From Prinia subflava (taxonomy: Eukaryota; Chordata; Aves; Passeriformes; Cisticolidae), in the NCBI RefSeq assembly GCF_021018805.1, contig NC_086247.1:96861338-96925337 (forward strand): a DNA stretch of 64,000 nucleotides, read 5' to 3'. The notes below the pieces were generated by a model, which saw nothing but the letters and a program-made list of their open reading frames with translations, did not search any database and was not told where the DNA came from. The number at the start of each line of letters is the position of its first letter. Position 1 is the stretch's first letter. A program made the translations under genes and the position numbers. Shown here piece after piece: positions 27,101 through 41,800 of this stretch.

Positions 27101-29797
27101 AATACTAAAGTGAAAAATAATGTGAAGTTCAAACAGATGCCTTAGGAAAATACTCTAACCAATTTTTCTGTTTTTGTAAAAGGAAACTTCTGGTGGTAGC
27201 TGCAGAACATGCATTCTTTTTTTCTGCTATTTTTTTCTTCTCTCTCTCATTCTGATGTCTGGGAAGAATGGAAAGAAAAGTTCCCATGGTAAATTGGTTC
27301 TGTTGCTAGAGAGCTGCCAATATTTGTTTTCAGTGTGGCAGGGAATGTAACCTGCTTTCTTACAAAACTACTTTGCCTGATGATTATTAATAACTATAGT
27401 TTTTGCCCTGTTTTCCCTTTGGGGCTTTTGCTTGCTCCCAGCTTCCATGGGTTGCATGCTGTTCCCATTGACAAAATTTCTGCTAGAATTAATCCCTTGA
27501 GGTGCAGAACACCCCTAAGTTTTTCCTTTCCAGGCAAGTCGAAGGGAGCTGTTATCAAATGTATCTAAATGAAGTAATGGTTTTTGCCCAAAAGGGATCA
27601 AATGAAATGGTGAAGTATTAACTTGTAAATAAAACCTCAAACATAAAGTCATTTTTACAACTGCAGTCTAATTATGCTGTGCAACTGATTTTCAGAGGAT
27701 ATTGTGGATTCCAGAACTTAGCAAGCTTCTAACATAATCCTCAAGATCATGAAAGAAATATTTCCTACAAAGTAGTAAAAATCTAAGCAGCATATTATTA
27801 GAATGTGGAAAAGAGAGGTTTGCATATTTGTTCTGTAAATCATGCTCACCTCCCCATTACCCAACTTTGGTTAGTTAAAGACAAGTTATTAGAATAAACC
27901 TTTGACTCAACTCAGTATGACTGCTCTTATGTTCTGCTCTTATCTGAATAAGAAATATGAATTTTGGAACAAATCTGCAAAGTGAAAATGGGCTAAAGGT
28001 AGGATATGGTGAAAGAAATGCAGGGTCAGTGACAGCTTCAGTAGGGTATTACACAATAGGACTGTACAAGCTGGCATGAGATGAAAGCTTCCTGTGTTTT
28101 TGCCATGATAGTGAGATCTTATAAATACAGCACTAAATGGTGGCTGAAAAACCTGAGAAACAGGTTGCTATTTCTTTCATTCACCCCAGTTTAAAAGGGT
28201 TGCTTCATGTGGCTAGGAAATTTACAAAAAACTATGAAAGTCATCCTTGTGCCAGTCCCAATTTTTGGGAAGGACATTTTTATTTACCTGCCTGGATGTT
28301 TGGCATTCTGCTTCTTGCAATGTGAACTAGTTAGTTCTACTCTTTTCCAGAATCAACAAAACAAAGGAGAACAAGAATTAAGCTTAAAGAGCTGATGGAT
28401 AAATTTCCAACAGAAGAGGAAAAAAATCTTCAGTGTCTGGAGTAGGGAGAGAGCAGTGCATAGTTTTATTTGTTTTCTAATCTTCTTTTCTTTCCTGTCT
28501 TCCATTTCTTTGCTGTCTGATGAATGTTCTGTTTTCCTGCAATGCCCTTCAGGGTTGCAGGAGAAAGGACTGGTGACAAATACTGAGTGTGTTGCAGGTG
28601 ATAGATACCTCCAAATAGGATTAGGGCAAATTCTTTTGAACCTGCACTAAAGAACATCACAAGGTTAGGACCCTGGTCAAGTCAGGATCCTGGTGAAATA
28701 TAGATACAACGAATTTATATTGTGCAAAAGATCTACAAAAGCTTGGTTTGTGTGCTGCCCTGTTGATATAACTGGCAAGCAATTATTTATTTAAACATCA
28801 GAGGAGTTACTGGAGAAACTGCTCAAAGCACCACAACAAAGTCACTGCAATAGGGGAAATGTGCATTTCCTGTACCCACCTGCTGAGTTAAGGTGCAGAA
28901 ACAGGAGTCCAGTAAAGTATGGGGCTTAAATATTTGACTTCATCAGGGTACTGGGTTCTCAAATGTATAAATATCCTCAGTTAAGAGCACAATTAACTCC
29001 ATCCATTGCTTTCTCTTAATGTCCAAATCCTAGTATGGAATTAGTGATTCATAAACAGAGGCTGCACCAGATTTTTGGTTAAACCTGGAACACTTCTGGG
29101 AGAGGGCAGACCAGAGGCACTTGAGTGTCTTATGGTTCCCCAAAGACACATATGACTCCACAGGACAGCACGGAACTGTGTGAAGCTGGCAGTGATTGTC
29201 TGTGCATGACAGGCCAGCCAAGATTATCAGACTTCCAATATACAGGTGTATGCTGAACAACTACTGGCAAGAGGATGTACGTAATTTCTATTCATTTGCA
29301 TCACATGAACAGTAGGGAGAGATCACTGAAGAGCTGAAACCCTAAGTTTAAGTAAAAATTAATATCTGTTTGAGATATTTTATTCTGGAATACAGATTTT
29401 TTTCTAAAAAATTCTACATATATAGAAAAGATCAAAATTTGCCCCAAGATTTAAAAGAAAGAGTACTGTACAAGATTTTCTTTGGTGGTTTAAAATGCAT
29501 TACTATCATAGGCTCAGAGCAGTATCTTCAGTACTGGATTAAGCTGACCCTTCCCTCAACAACTATAAAATACAAGAGACAAACATGTTTAGGTTTTAGA
29601 ACATATGCTGTTGAGGTTATCCAATAACATACTTGTTTTGAGGAATATAGTTCAAAGAATGTTTATGGCAGACACAAAAGTATGCCATTTCCTGTTTGCC
29701 TCAGATCATACACTGAAAAAATTCTAAAGATCAGTGGTTTTTGCCTGTCTCAGAACCCATGAGTCAAACATTTTAAGAGAAACAGATTTTTAAAAAT

Positions 29798-29833
<36 letters not shown>

Positions 29834-32800
29834 TAATGTAATGTATACATTTGTTTCATTTCTAGGAATGATACAAAGGAAGGCATCAGGAAATACTTTG
29901 CAGACCAAAAGGTTAGTTTTTATTTACTTAGCAGGGATAGTTGTTGCTAAAAAGTCCACAGGGTATCTTCTGGCCTTTTTTGCTTTTGCCTTCTAACTTC
30001 TAACTTAGTACTATTTTGCAATGCTAAACCATATGCACTAATGTATTCAACATGTGTCTGCAACATATGTACATACATATCAGAACAAGGGAGAAGAGTC
30101 TGAAAACTCCAGGCAGATGAAGTGAATGGATTGCTTTCATTTTCATTCTATTCTTATATTATTAGTTTTATAAAATTTTAATTATTTCATTGTATTAAAG
30201 TAATTACTAACCTGCATAGTACTCTGTATACTATCCATTTGATGCCTACAGGGTTTTCTGACTTCCCAGATGCTGCTTGGAAATCTAGGAAATCTCTGTT
30301 CCAAGATAGTAACTTCAGGTAAGAATAACAGTCGGGGTAGAGATGAGGATACAGAAGGACTTTGCCCCAGAGTGAGTGGGTTTGAAATTGCTTTGACATT
30401 TTTTATTGCTAAGTAATTAAATCACTAAATAGAATGCTAATGGTAGAGACAAAGAAGAGCTGATTTGGAGAGGACAGGTACAGTGCAGCACTGTACCTAG
30501 TACAAAGTTCCTGTCCATAATGGGAGTTGGGAGAGGATGTTTATTTTAGTGTAGGTTACATCCAGACATCAATATTAAAAATAAAAGTAAAATTGCATTT
30601 CACTATTCTTCTGCTAGTTTTGCAGCAATTCACTACACCTAGAGTCTCCTTGTCCCTACATCTTACAAGGCTATCTAAGATTCCAGGTTTAAAACACTAC
30701 CACTGATTTAGAGGCTTTCATACATCAATTTGCAGGGAATCCAAAGCTGCAGACAGTGAAATCAGAAGTGAAGCTACATAAGCAAGTGTGGCAGTTTTCC
30801 TTTTCCAGCTACACCTGCTCTTTGAATTTCAGATTCAAAATGTTGTAAAGAAGTCATACAAGTTATCAATAATCTCACAGAATTAGTTGTGCTTCTGATG
30901 TTCCTCTGGAAATTGAAGTAAAATAATTCCTTCACATAAGACTGTTACCTAAAATCTTCTTACCTTAGTTCCTGAAGTAGGTACAAGTCCCACAGCTGCC
31001 ATATATGTACTTCCAATTGTCTTGATCTTTTCAATATCCTTATAATATTCTTTGTCCATAAGCTTTGTTTAAAACATAAAACTGTTAAATATTACATATT
31101 TTAGACAAGTAACCACAGTTATCAGACAATATTTGCAAGTTCATTAAACCATGTCATTTGCTAAGTTTAGGCTTGCCCAGTTTAAGGTAATTGAAAAAAC
31201 TGCCATTAACTTCCATATTTGATAGTATTCCTATATCAGGGAAATTTTAAGTCAGAGTCATGTGCCTAAAGGTACAAATTTGGCACTTTGGAGAAGCCCA
31301 GTGGACATCAACAATGATTAAATAGGAAGCTTACATTCCTTTTTTATTGAACAGTTCAAGATACACTGATTTACTTCAGATAATCTCAATGATAGTTATT
31401 TGGTAGAACTGATATGGTAAAAAGACAAAGTGTTTAGACCTTACCTCATCAAAATCAGCAATGATTTCATTTAACAGGCGTAAACATTCCACTCCCATAT
31501 TATTGCCATCCAATTCTATGTAGAAATCATTGAAATTTGGGATGGAAGCAAACATCACTCCCACTTGTGAATATGACTGGTAATAAAGGTCCTGTAGTTC
31601 ATAAGCAGATGTAATTTTTAATTTAAAAGATTAATCTAAACTAAACATCATTATTAAAATACTTATTCTACTGTTAAGCAATAGCTAGGACAAAGGCCAT
31701 CAGTTTCTCTAGATGGAAAGCCAGACTTCTTAAAAGAACGTTGAAAGATGTCTTCACTCAAGACCACAATAGAAAATTAAAAATTAATGTATTAAACCAA
31801 ATTAAAACAAATTATGGGTACTTTTTATGTTTAGACATAGAAGCAGTGAGCCAAAATTTGAAGAAAGTTTTAACAGTTATAGAACTTCTATTGTACAAGA
31901 AAAATAATTATATTTTCTCAATCTTGTTTTACAAGCAAAATAAGAGATAGACCAATTTTATCCTGTGGTACATAACTGGCCTCACTCCTTCAAGTCTTTA
32001 CATGTGTTGTGGATTCCTATATAATATAATGCTGTTCTGTATGGTAAGGTTTCTGTTTAAAAATTTGGAAGGCTCAAAGAAAGCAAAATGACCCTTCTGT
32101 GGTTCAAATACTTTGACCTAAACTCTCAAGAGCAGTATCATGGACATTATGGTTACTCCAGTGTTAAAGGTTTTCAGATTATCAGAAGGACAGGATTCTT
32201 ATGAGGCCTTCTGGAACCAATTTATTTAGTCAATGCATCCTTTTTTGTTAATCTGTGTCTTCCTTGAGTATGTACTATTCTCTGTTTTTAACTTTAAATA
32301 GATGGTTTGGTAATCATAGCATACTTTCCAGAACTAGAGTGGTTAATACATAAGTGCCTGCCACTTCATACACTTCACCATTCAGAACCAAACTGAGCTC
32401 ATGCAATACTGTGCTAAACTTCAATATCCTACATTGATTGGAAAATGGAACAAAAAACCAGAAAACCAAAAAAAACCAAAAAAACAAAAAACAAAACAAA
32501 ACAACAAAAAAAGAAGATTTACAAGGAGGTACTTGCTTATATTGAAGCTGAATGATAACCTTCCCATATCCTGAATTTTATTTAAATTTTTCAGAGAAGG
32601 AAGGCCATGCAGCAAACAAAAAAATTCTCAAACTAATTCTTGAATACAAGTTTTTATGAAGGTACTATTTTTACATGAGCAAAGTTTTTTCTAAGGCTTT
32701 CTTGCAAACATACAGGTGGAAGATGGCTCAAGCAACAGAGACCCATAGCATACAGCATGTATTTAAATTTTATCTTGGTTTACCATATTTCTTGGATTAG

Positions 32801-35800
32801 ACATAAGAAAGTGCTGTGCAACATGGGCTGGCAACAGGTTGAAAAGAATTCTTTTATTATCCAGCTTGACTCTCTCCATATCATCTCTCTCTTCTTCTGC
32901 CTGTTGGGACAGAGGAAAACAAAAACCTTTCCAAAAAGCAAAAGATTAGATGAGTCTATTAAAGAGCTTCTATTAATTCATCCTTTCAAATTAAAATGAA
33001 CAAAATGCACATTAGCAATGTAGATTGAGAACAGTTCTCCCATACCATGCTCCTACATTAGGCAAAATCCCTTTACATCATTACCAATTCAAGCTAAAAT
33101 CTCTCAGCTGTTTTCAGGGTTTGATCAGCTAAGTGTATTGGTATCTTCTGTAGTTCTCTGTTCTTTTAAATAGAAGCTTGATTCTGTTTACACAGTAATC
33201 CAGAATAATCCCACTTGAGTCACATTGGCCTTAGAGGCCAATTACTTTCAGGTGCTTCAGCACAGTAATAGCAATATTTGATCCACCTTTCAGACAAGAG
33301 AAGCCAGTGTGAATCTCCAGTGTTTAAAGCAAATCTATGTGTTTAGCAGTAAATTGAAACAAATCTGGCATGACAGTAAATTCAATAGAGAAAAAGATTT
33401 TAAAATTGAGCATCCTTAAGAATGATATACAATTTTTAAAAAATGATATAAAAATAGTTAACATTTTTAGAGACAATTTTAATGATGCTATGTTGCAGCC
33501 ATAAGGCCTGACAGGCCTCTCTGGCGGTCAGTTGCCTAAAGGCAAAGAAATGCCTAGTCATGGTGACTAAGCCAAATAACCCCTCTCTCGTGCTCCGACC
33601 CTCTCTTATCTCCCTGTAAGAAAATAGATCACTTTCTACCCCAACTCATACCATTGGACCATTTCTCAAAACCTTGGTACCCTATATAAACCCCACTTTT
33701 GCCCAGCTCAGTAGAAGAGCTGTCCCTGAAGCCCTTCACAGAGGATGCCAATAAAGATTCATCTGTAGAACTTCATACAGCGCTTCTCCTCTCTCTCCCT
33801 GCATCTGCCAAGGCACTTAGCAAGCTTATGAGCTGCATATCACTAGAGCTGAAAGTCACTGCAAAGAGCTGAACACTGCAAAGAGCTGAACACTGCAAAG
33901 AGCTGGAATCACTGGTAACTAAGCTTGCTAAGTATTGCCTGTGCCTGGGAGCTTCGCCTGAGGTACTTGGACAGGAGGTATTAACAGTACTCCCTATCCA
34001 GGAACACCTAAGGCAGCCGGGAAGGACTGAAGCATTCAGGAAAAATAAAAATGCTAGTGTTTGTTATGAAAATATATTTAGTTCCTTCACAACGGGATTT
34101 CTGATATTGATGTAAATGACAGCATTCAGAAAGAGTGCCTAGGAGTTAACACATCTGAGGTCCCTAACCCAAGATATTGGCTATTATTACAAGTGCTTGA
34201 CTCATAGTGTGAGTCATACAACAGGAAATTATTTTAAAAATCAGACCCCTTATTTGAAAAATATTGACTACCTAGGAATCTCATTTGAGACTCCTAGGTT
34301 TGCAAATTCCAGCCTAGTCTTTCGTAGAACAATCTGCAAAATTACTTTTCTGGAATTTGTTACGTGTTCTTAGAGAGACTTCTGTCCTTGTACTGATTAC
34401 AATTAGTATCATATCAATATCCATATACATCTCACTGAAATTGCAGCTTTTTCTTTGTTCCTCAATCATACTCACAAATCTTCTACTGTGATCCCAATGT
34501 GATTTTGTTTATCTATTTACAGTCAGTAGAAGACTGGACGGTCAAATTATCAGGCATTGTTGAGAAACCTCAGTCACATAAATCATTGATGAACCTGTTC
34601 TAATCTTTCTTGCTGTCTCATTTATATCTGAAATTTGGTATCCTGATCTATTACAAAGTCCACCTCATTTCTCAGTATCCATTCCTATCTAAGTAGGAGA
34701 AAACCAGTCACCATTTGCCTCCATATAGTCTAAAAATATTATTTCATGTGATTTTTTTCAGGAAGTTAAGTTTTATTTTCCATGACAAAACTTAGGAAAC
34801 AACATTTTTATTCAAATTGCACAGTCTGCTTTGTCCTGCAGTTTAGTCTGTATTTTTAAATTTTTTACAAGTAGAAAGAATTCTGAAAGAGAACTGATTT
34901 TATAAACATAAATTCTTCAGAAATTGTTGCCTTTTAAAATAAATTCTCAGCTCCTACTCTGATTTGGGTAATAAGAAACAGAACCTGTTCCAGAGGCGAA
35001 ATATCAGTACATTTTAAATAACAATTAAGTTTTGCAAGAAATATACCTGAAGCTTTTATTCTAAGTATCTATTTCCTGTTTGTGAGCTGTTTTCTTGACA
35101 CTTCTTTCACTTTTTAAATTTCACATGCTCTTTTCTTAAAATATCCTTCCCCTATTTTGATAGTATAACTCTGACTTACTGTTTTCTATAAACATGTGAA
35201 ATGGCCTCTAACATTTAGTTTGTTGGAATTTAAATGTTTTAATAGGAAAAATGAAAATATTCTTTAGTTGAAAATCCAAACCAAGTTTGCAACTCCATTT
35301 TACTTCACACTGAAACATGGAAAGTTTTATTCTGACAAGAGCAAAAAGGTTTGTGAACTGAATTGATGACCTTAATAAAATATCCATTCAGGTCTTCCTT
35401 AACCATTCCTCCATTTTTGAACAAGAAATTTTGTTTTTACTTTCTTCCTAGGAATGTTAAGGTTCTCAGTTAACCTACCAATACAATATGAGGCAGAATA
35501 CTTCCCTAAAGAACAGTAGTCTTTTGAGTCAAGGTGTGATTTCTGGACTAATCAAAATAATCAAGTAGGTGAAGTAAAGAGTTTGATGCATTGTATGGGT
35601 AGTGATGTTGCTCAATTACTGGCAGCTGCTGCTCATTTCTGATGCAGAAATGTGTGATCAAATTCCTCTACCTTGCCCAATTGTGGACCAAACTGTTCAT
35701 TTCAGAAGAAATTATTGAAAAGCTTCTCTAGTACATCCATCATTACGTGTGAACCACACTAAAGGTTTCAGAGCAAGGCACATCTGTGACTAAGAAGTAG

Positions 35801-38800
35801 AGAACTGAGCTCTTGAGTGAAGAGCTAATGTCACAAATCAAACTATCAGAATTATGTCTGAGGTGGTAGCAAAATCATCTAAGAGCAGGGAAAGGCATTA
35901 ATGATGTCACCATTGCTAATGATAGAATGCAACATTTTCAACCCACATAAGAAGTGTCTCTTCCCTTTTTGGATGCAAAACTGTTAACTACAATTTTGGC
36001 TCTGAGAGGGCTCAGTTGCCAAAAATGAGATTGTGGGGAAAAGACTTGAGGTAAAATTAAAGATAGCAGTATAGAAAATATACGCAGAAGTTTGGTTGCT
36101 ACTCCCTGAGAGGAACACAGTCAGTACACCCAACTTTCCACACACAGTACAGTCTAGGGGGGACTGAATGGAGAGCGGAGCGGAGTGGAGCGGAGACACT
36201 GCAACCAGGCTCTGTTGAAACCCTTGCAGAAGAGGGTACTTGGTGGTAATTTTTAGTAGATAAGATGCACAGCAGCTGGAAGCCAAGCAAGATAAAGAAA
36301 GATGTCCTGCTGTTGAATCAGCAGCCATGGCAAAATTACCCTCCTTGGATTGACACATAGCCCCTTCCCAAGATTATTTCAGATACTACACTGATGTTAC
36401 CCACCTCCAAGGCACGACCACTCCTTACTGAGTAAGTTGTATGACTAATGTCACTCAGGCTTTGCATAAATGTAAGAAAGAGTTAAGAAAGGGGAGAAGA
36501 CTCCATCATAACTTCTGGGATTAGCTGGTAGGCTGAACCTCTCTTCTCCCCCATATGGCCACCTATGGGGTGTCCTCTCACTGGGGATTAGAGCTTGTCT
36601 GTACATTGCTTTGAATACATTTTTGCAGTCAGATACTATCACCAGCACTCCTAAAACCTTAAATTCTTACTATTTTTTTTTTTTATTTATAAAGTTTGTT
36701 ATTTACTGATGCCTTAAGTCTTAGCTTTCATGTTTTTTACATTCTGTGTTGCCTAGGGGTGGAGTTCTGAGCCTCATACTAAATGCTGGTGAGCTCTCTT
36801 CACAGAGTAGGTAAACAAAACAAATCCTTTTACTGCTGATGACCAAGGGCAACTTTCAGGCACAAAAGCATAAACAATGGCGGACTGAAGGGAGGAACAA
36901 GAAGGATGGGACCTCATAATCTGAAGCTATAATTGGACAAATAAACCCCAATATGCAAATAGACCAAAACTTATAAAAATGTAAGACCTCGTGACCGGCC
37001 AGCCATTTTTGTGACCATTCTAAATCTACCTTGTGTGTAGCCCTGGTCAGGCTCTTCTACTACCCAAGGTGTACCCTAAAGGCCTTTCAATAAATAAACC
37101 TATTTTAATCTGTAGCTCGGTCCAGTCTCTGTTTCAGGTCAACCTTTCTAAGGCATCACTACAAATTGTTAATGTGGGTTCTTCAGGGCTCTACCAGTCA
37201 ATGGTGGTGGGTAAAAGCATGGAGACCCAGAAGGCGAGCTCTCTTTTGGCATGTGACCCTGAACATATCAGTTGAACTGCACTCTGATCTAGCAGACTAC
37301 TCTGTGAAGGGTCCCTATAGCTGGAGGTGTTGGCAGACTGCTTGCGCACAAGGATCTCAGCTTTCCTGGGTCACAGTCAGACTAATCAAACACTAAGGGT
37401 TTGAGAAAATGGTAATTTTCACATGAAAAAAACCCTATCATGGAAATGGCTTGAATAATACCATAGCAATTCCGTGATTCTGTGATTTATGGTGAGCAAT
37501 GATAGCAAACCCAAAATAGGGGCAAATTATGCTAACAGCAGAACAAAGGGAGTGCTCTTACTTTTTTGTCCCCTGACCTATTTGTGGCCAAACACCTCCT
37601 AGCTAACAGAGAAAGGAGTGCACTCTCTCCATTTGTTCTGGGAGAAATTTGCACTGTCAATGCCCATGTGGGGCATTGCAGTGCCCTGAAAACTGAGCTG
37701 TGTTATCTCTGCCTGACCTAGCCCCAGAACTAGAAGCAGAACATTCATGGAATTAGCATAGCACTCCTCCTGCGTTACTCTCTCGCGCTGAAAAGCAAAG
37801 GCATATTATCTTAGACCACACACTGGGTCAATACTGTTATATTGTTGCTGACACCCAAGATAGAGTCTCTGCATGGACTGCACTTAATCCATCCGCACAC
37901 CATGCCTAACATCCTGCTTAATCATTGAAGTGATCCGTTAGGAATATGAACTGAAGTGTACCACTCTACTACTACTGCGCAGAGCTTGAGTTTGTGTCCT
38001 CTTGCCTTGTACTGCCTAAGACAGCTCTCATTTATTCAGTTCCTCAGGAGCTGCTTAGGAAAGAGGAAATGCATCCTTGCAACTCTCACAAGGGAAAATA
38101 AAGGAGGGAAGGTGAAGTAAAAAAAAGATTTGATTATGTCTAACAGTGAGGACTTTAAAACTATCCCATCACAGAGATAATATGGGAGGGAAGTAAACCA
38201 ATTACTGGTATTTTCTGGACCTTTTCCCAGCTTCCTGCTTTCTGCCCTTTCTGTCCCTCCTTGTGACTCATGAGCTTCTAATGCCTACACTTGAGCAGAT
38301 GAAATTAAAGGATGCATAAGCATCATCCTTTCTCAGGAAAAACAGACACTGGGAAGGGACAAGGAGTACTTGAGGCTGAAAGATTAAAATAGCACAGATC
38401 ACAGGTGGTGAATTCCTGGTGGGAATATTATCCAAACAGCTAAATTGCATTTAAACCTTCATCTATTTGCCCCTAGTCCCATTGGTTAATTAAGGAAAGC
38501 TGCCAGCATGATATATATGCAATAGTAACTGGCTCAAAAAACAAGACATTATTGTGAAATAAATAAGAAAGAAAAAATAATTTTTCTTTATATATGATCT
38601 ATATATGACCAATATAATTTTTTGCATTCTGCTGTTTGCTTATACCTGTTTGGTATTTGTGGCAGCTATGTAATTTTGTGGAACCCAACTCTATTTGCAG
38701 AGCTGCAGTATTTAAAAGCAGGTCTTATTTTTCCACTGGACATCGTGACAAAATTTAAAATGTTTTTAGTACTATGACTTTTTATATCAATCTGATTAAC

Positions 38801-41800
38801 ATCTACTGCATTTTATATAGTTACACATGATCCTTCAGTTTTTATGATGCTGATAAGTGGTTACCCATACTCTGTCTCTGAAGTGGTCTGAACACTTGTG
38901 TCACTTGAGGGTTTAATAAGCCTAAAAATGCTGTAGAAAAGTCACTGACGAAATAGACATCACATGAAAATACAGTTTCAAGATTCAGTTAAAAAGAAGC
39001 TGGGCACCAGTGCCATGGAAATCTCATTTTTTGTACCTGAAGATGGCACTACATCCACAGGGAACAAACACATCACACTGCTTTTGCAGGGCCAGGTTTC
39101 TGAGTGGAAGTGCTAAGACACCTGGCAAGTCTTGCCAGGAGTTTGTAAAATTCATATTTCTTACAAGTATAATGGGCTACAAAAGACAGCAGAATGATAT
39201 TCTAGTATTCCCTAAAGAATGCACAAATTGAATGCATCAAATGAAGTCATATATTGTATTATTCTTGTTTTCCTCTTGTGACAAATCCTGGGTGAGTGAG
39301 CAACTACATTTTTTGTAGTTTTAGGATCTTCATGAATTTATTACTTGTATTTATTTGTCCATTCTTGTTTTTACTCCCAGCTTTGTTAAATAATTTGCAT
39401 AATTAAAAGTGAGTATCAGTCACAAATAAGTAAAATCTCCCATATTTGCTATTCATAGTTATTGTCATATGAGGAACACAGAGTTACTCAAGAATGTTAT
39501 GCACAAAATGAAATTCTACTCTCACTGCCTATTAAAAATATCAGGAAAACAACCAACAGATGTTTTCTGAAACACTGTGATATTCCGAAAGGTTAAATCT
39601 GGCACAGAAAAATCCCATAGCAAATCAACAACACCAGTGATTTGTGAAAAGAAAGTACAAATATAAATGTTTTAACAAAGTATTTTTCCACACAATGTAC
39701 ATAAATTCTACTGTATTATCACTGTTGTGGTAATGCAACCTAGATGAATGGAAATTGAATTAACTTGAGTTGAAACTGTGTAATTTTTCTAAATCAGTTT
39801 TTCTTATTTGAAACTGCTCTTCTTCAAAACATTTTTTCCCCTGATGGGGTAAAAAAAATGTGTGGAAGGTTTTTCCTCAAGTCTTAGCACAGACCACTGA
39901 ATATGTATCTATCTATTCCTACTGATTAGTTCCAGGATACTTTCATGGTTTAAAATATAATTTAGTAGTACTAGACTGTTGTTCATGATGAAATAAAAGA
40001 AATTATCTATGAAATCCTTTTTATTGCAGCTTCTGCCACAAATGCTTTTATTCATTTGGAAACATTTTTACAGGATTAGCCCAACAATGAATGCTACTAA
40101 AGTATGCAAACAAATTGCTTGAAGCTTCCAGAATAGCCCTTGAGTCTGAAATTCCCCATATGTAAGCCAGCAATTGAAAAGCCTCCTAAAATGACTGGCT
40201 GAACCATGCTGGAATATCTTCACACAACAGGGAATGGCTACTGGGAGATGTGAATCTAGCTTTAGCATTTGGTTCATGCAATTCAGTGTTTGCACAAAGA
40301 ATCAGCAAACTCACTTTGAAAACAGAAAATCTCCATAGGTCCTGTGCACTAAGTCAATGGTATTTCTGAAACTTCCGTTACCAGAAATATAACCAAGTTA
40401 AGCCAAAATGGTTTAACAGTAAGTAGTACTATGACTGTAGAGAAACACGACCAAGACTGCTTTCAGCCTCATAGAAGGCTCCTGCAGTCCAGCAGCTGGA
40501 GAAAACTGGCTGTCACTTGTCCCCTCTTAAAGGCTGGTAAACAATTAGTAGCCTGGAGTTTGCTAACTATTCAAATGCAACTTTAACATACAAATATTTC
40601 CAATAAACAGTGTTTCCTGAGCCTTTAATACTCAGATTTTTACTGTGCTGTAGAACCTAGCAAGTTCAAAGACAATATTTTGGAGTTTTTTTGGGTTTTT
40701 TAAATCCATTTGAATAGGTAAGCACAACAATCATTCCCATAAAATCCATCACGAACAGTATTCCTGGTTGTTATGTTAATTACTCCTTGGACTCAATAAC
40801 ATTTAAAACCAATAGACGGAGTGGAGAGCAAAACAGCATTTCTTTTAACATGTTATCCATTGTTACTTACTGTACACGGAATAAATCTTGCACCTGGAAT
40901 TGAGAAGATGAAAGGTATATACCCAGATAATCTGAGAGGCCAAAAACATAATCATTGAAATCATAATAATTTGAAACCAGCATACTGATTTCAAAGAATG
41001 GTAGTTATGTTGATCCCTAAATTCTGAATTTTCTAGCTAAACTTTTTTTTTTCCTGTCTCATTATTATTACACAAACCTCACACACAAGGAGGCACCACA
41101 TACATCTCTGACTTGCAAGTGAAGAGATCTGAAAACAGCATTTGATCTTCTCAGATGAAAAGCACTTTCTGAAATGGTACCTGAAAATGCCAGTGGACAA
41201 TACTGAAATTTCACATCTTATCTCCCCTTACTGTCCCTTGGAGAAAGTATACAATGTTTTTAACAATAGTGATGATGACTAGGTATTTTATTATAACCTA
41301 TCTCCTAGAAAACAGAAAAAGTTCATATTTCTTCTTTTACTACTGTCCAAGTCCAGTTCTGGTCTTTCATTAGACAAGCATGCCATACACCTGTACTTAA
41401 ATTTTTTAAGTTGATTAATTGCTAATTAAAAGGTAACTTAAAACTAAGAATCTTTAAGCAGTACTTCCATTAGGGATGCCATGCGAGTCTCAATAGCTGG
41501 AATGATGAAAAGTATTTAAAATGCTGAAACTCACTCTTGTCTGTTGAAAGGTCATGGGATAGCAAAACTGGTACATTAGTCTACTGCTACTCAATGTTAG
41601 GGCTAGGAATAACATACATAAGGTTTTGTATTCATGGGTCATATGGCACTCACATAGTTCCATGGTGTGTCAACCCATATAAAGTTAGTGACTATCCAGC
41701 AAGGCAGGTGCTGCACTGAATTTCAAAATCAGGTGATCTTTTTTTTCATTTGAAAATTGTATTTGGCACCACAGCAAACAGAAACTAGTATCGGTTTAAC

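Noticed and set aside
29801..29832. Poly-A tail of a processed pseudogene (minus strand)
   Set aside because: No gene-like sequence or target-site duplication is visible next to the run.
35984..36358. 124-codon minus-strand open frame as a candidate nested gene
   Set aside because: Low-complexity Ser/Leu-rich translation without homology that I recognise; the region looks like old repeat.
37440..37495. Possible CR1 tail (ATTCCGTGATTCTGTGATTT)
   Set aside because: Only the tail-like octamers are present; no adjoining CR1 body could be followed, so I did not list it.
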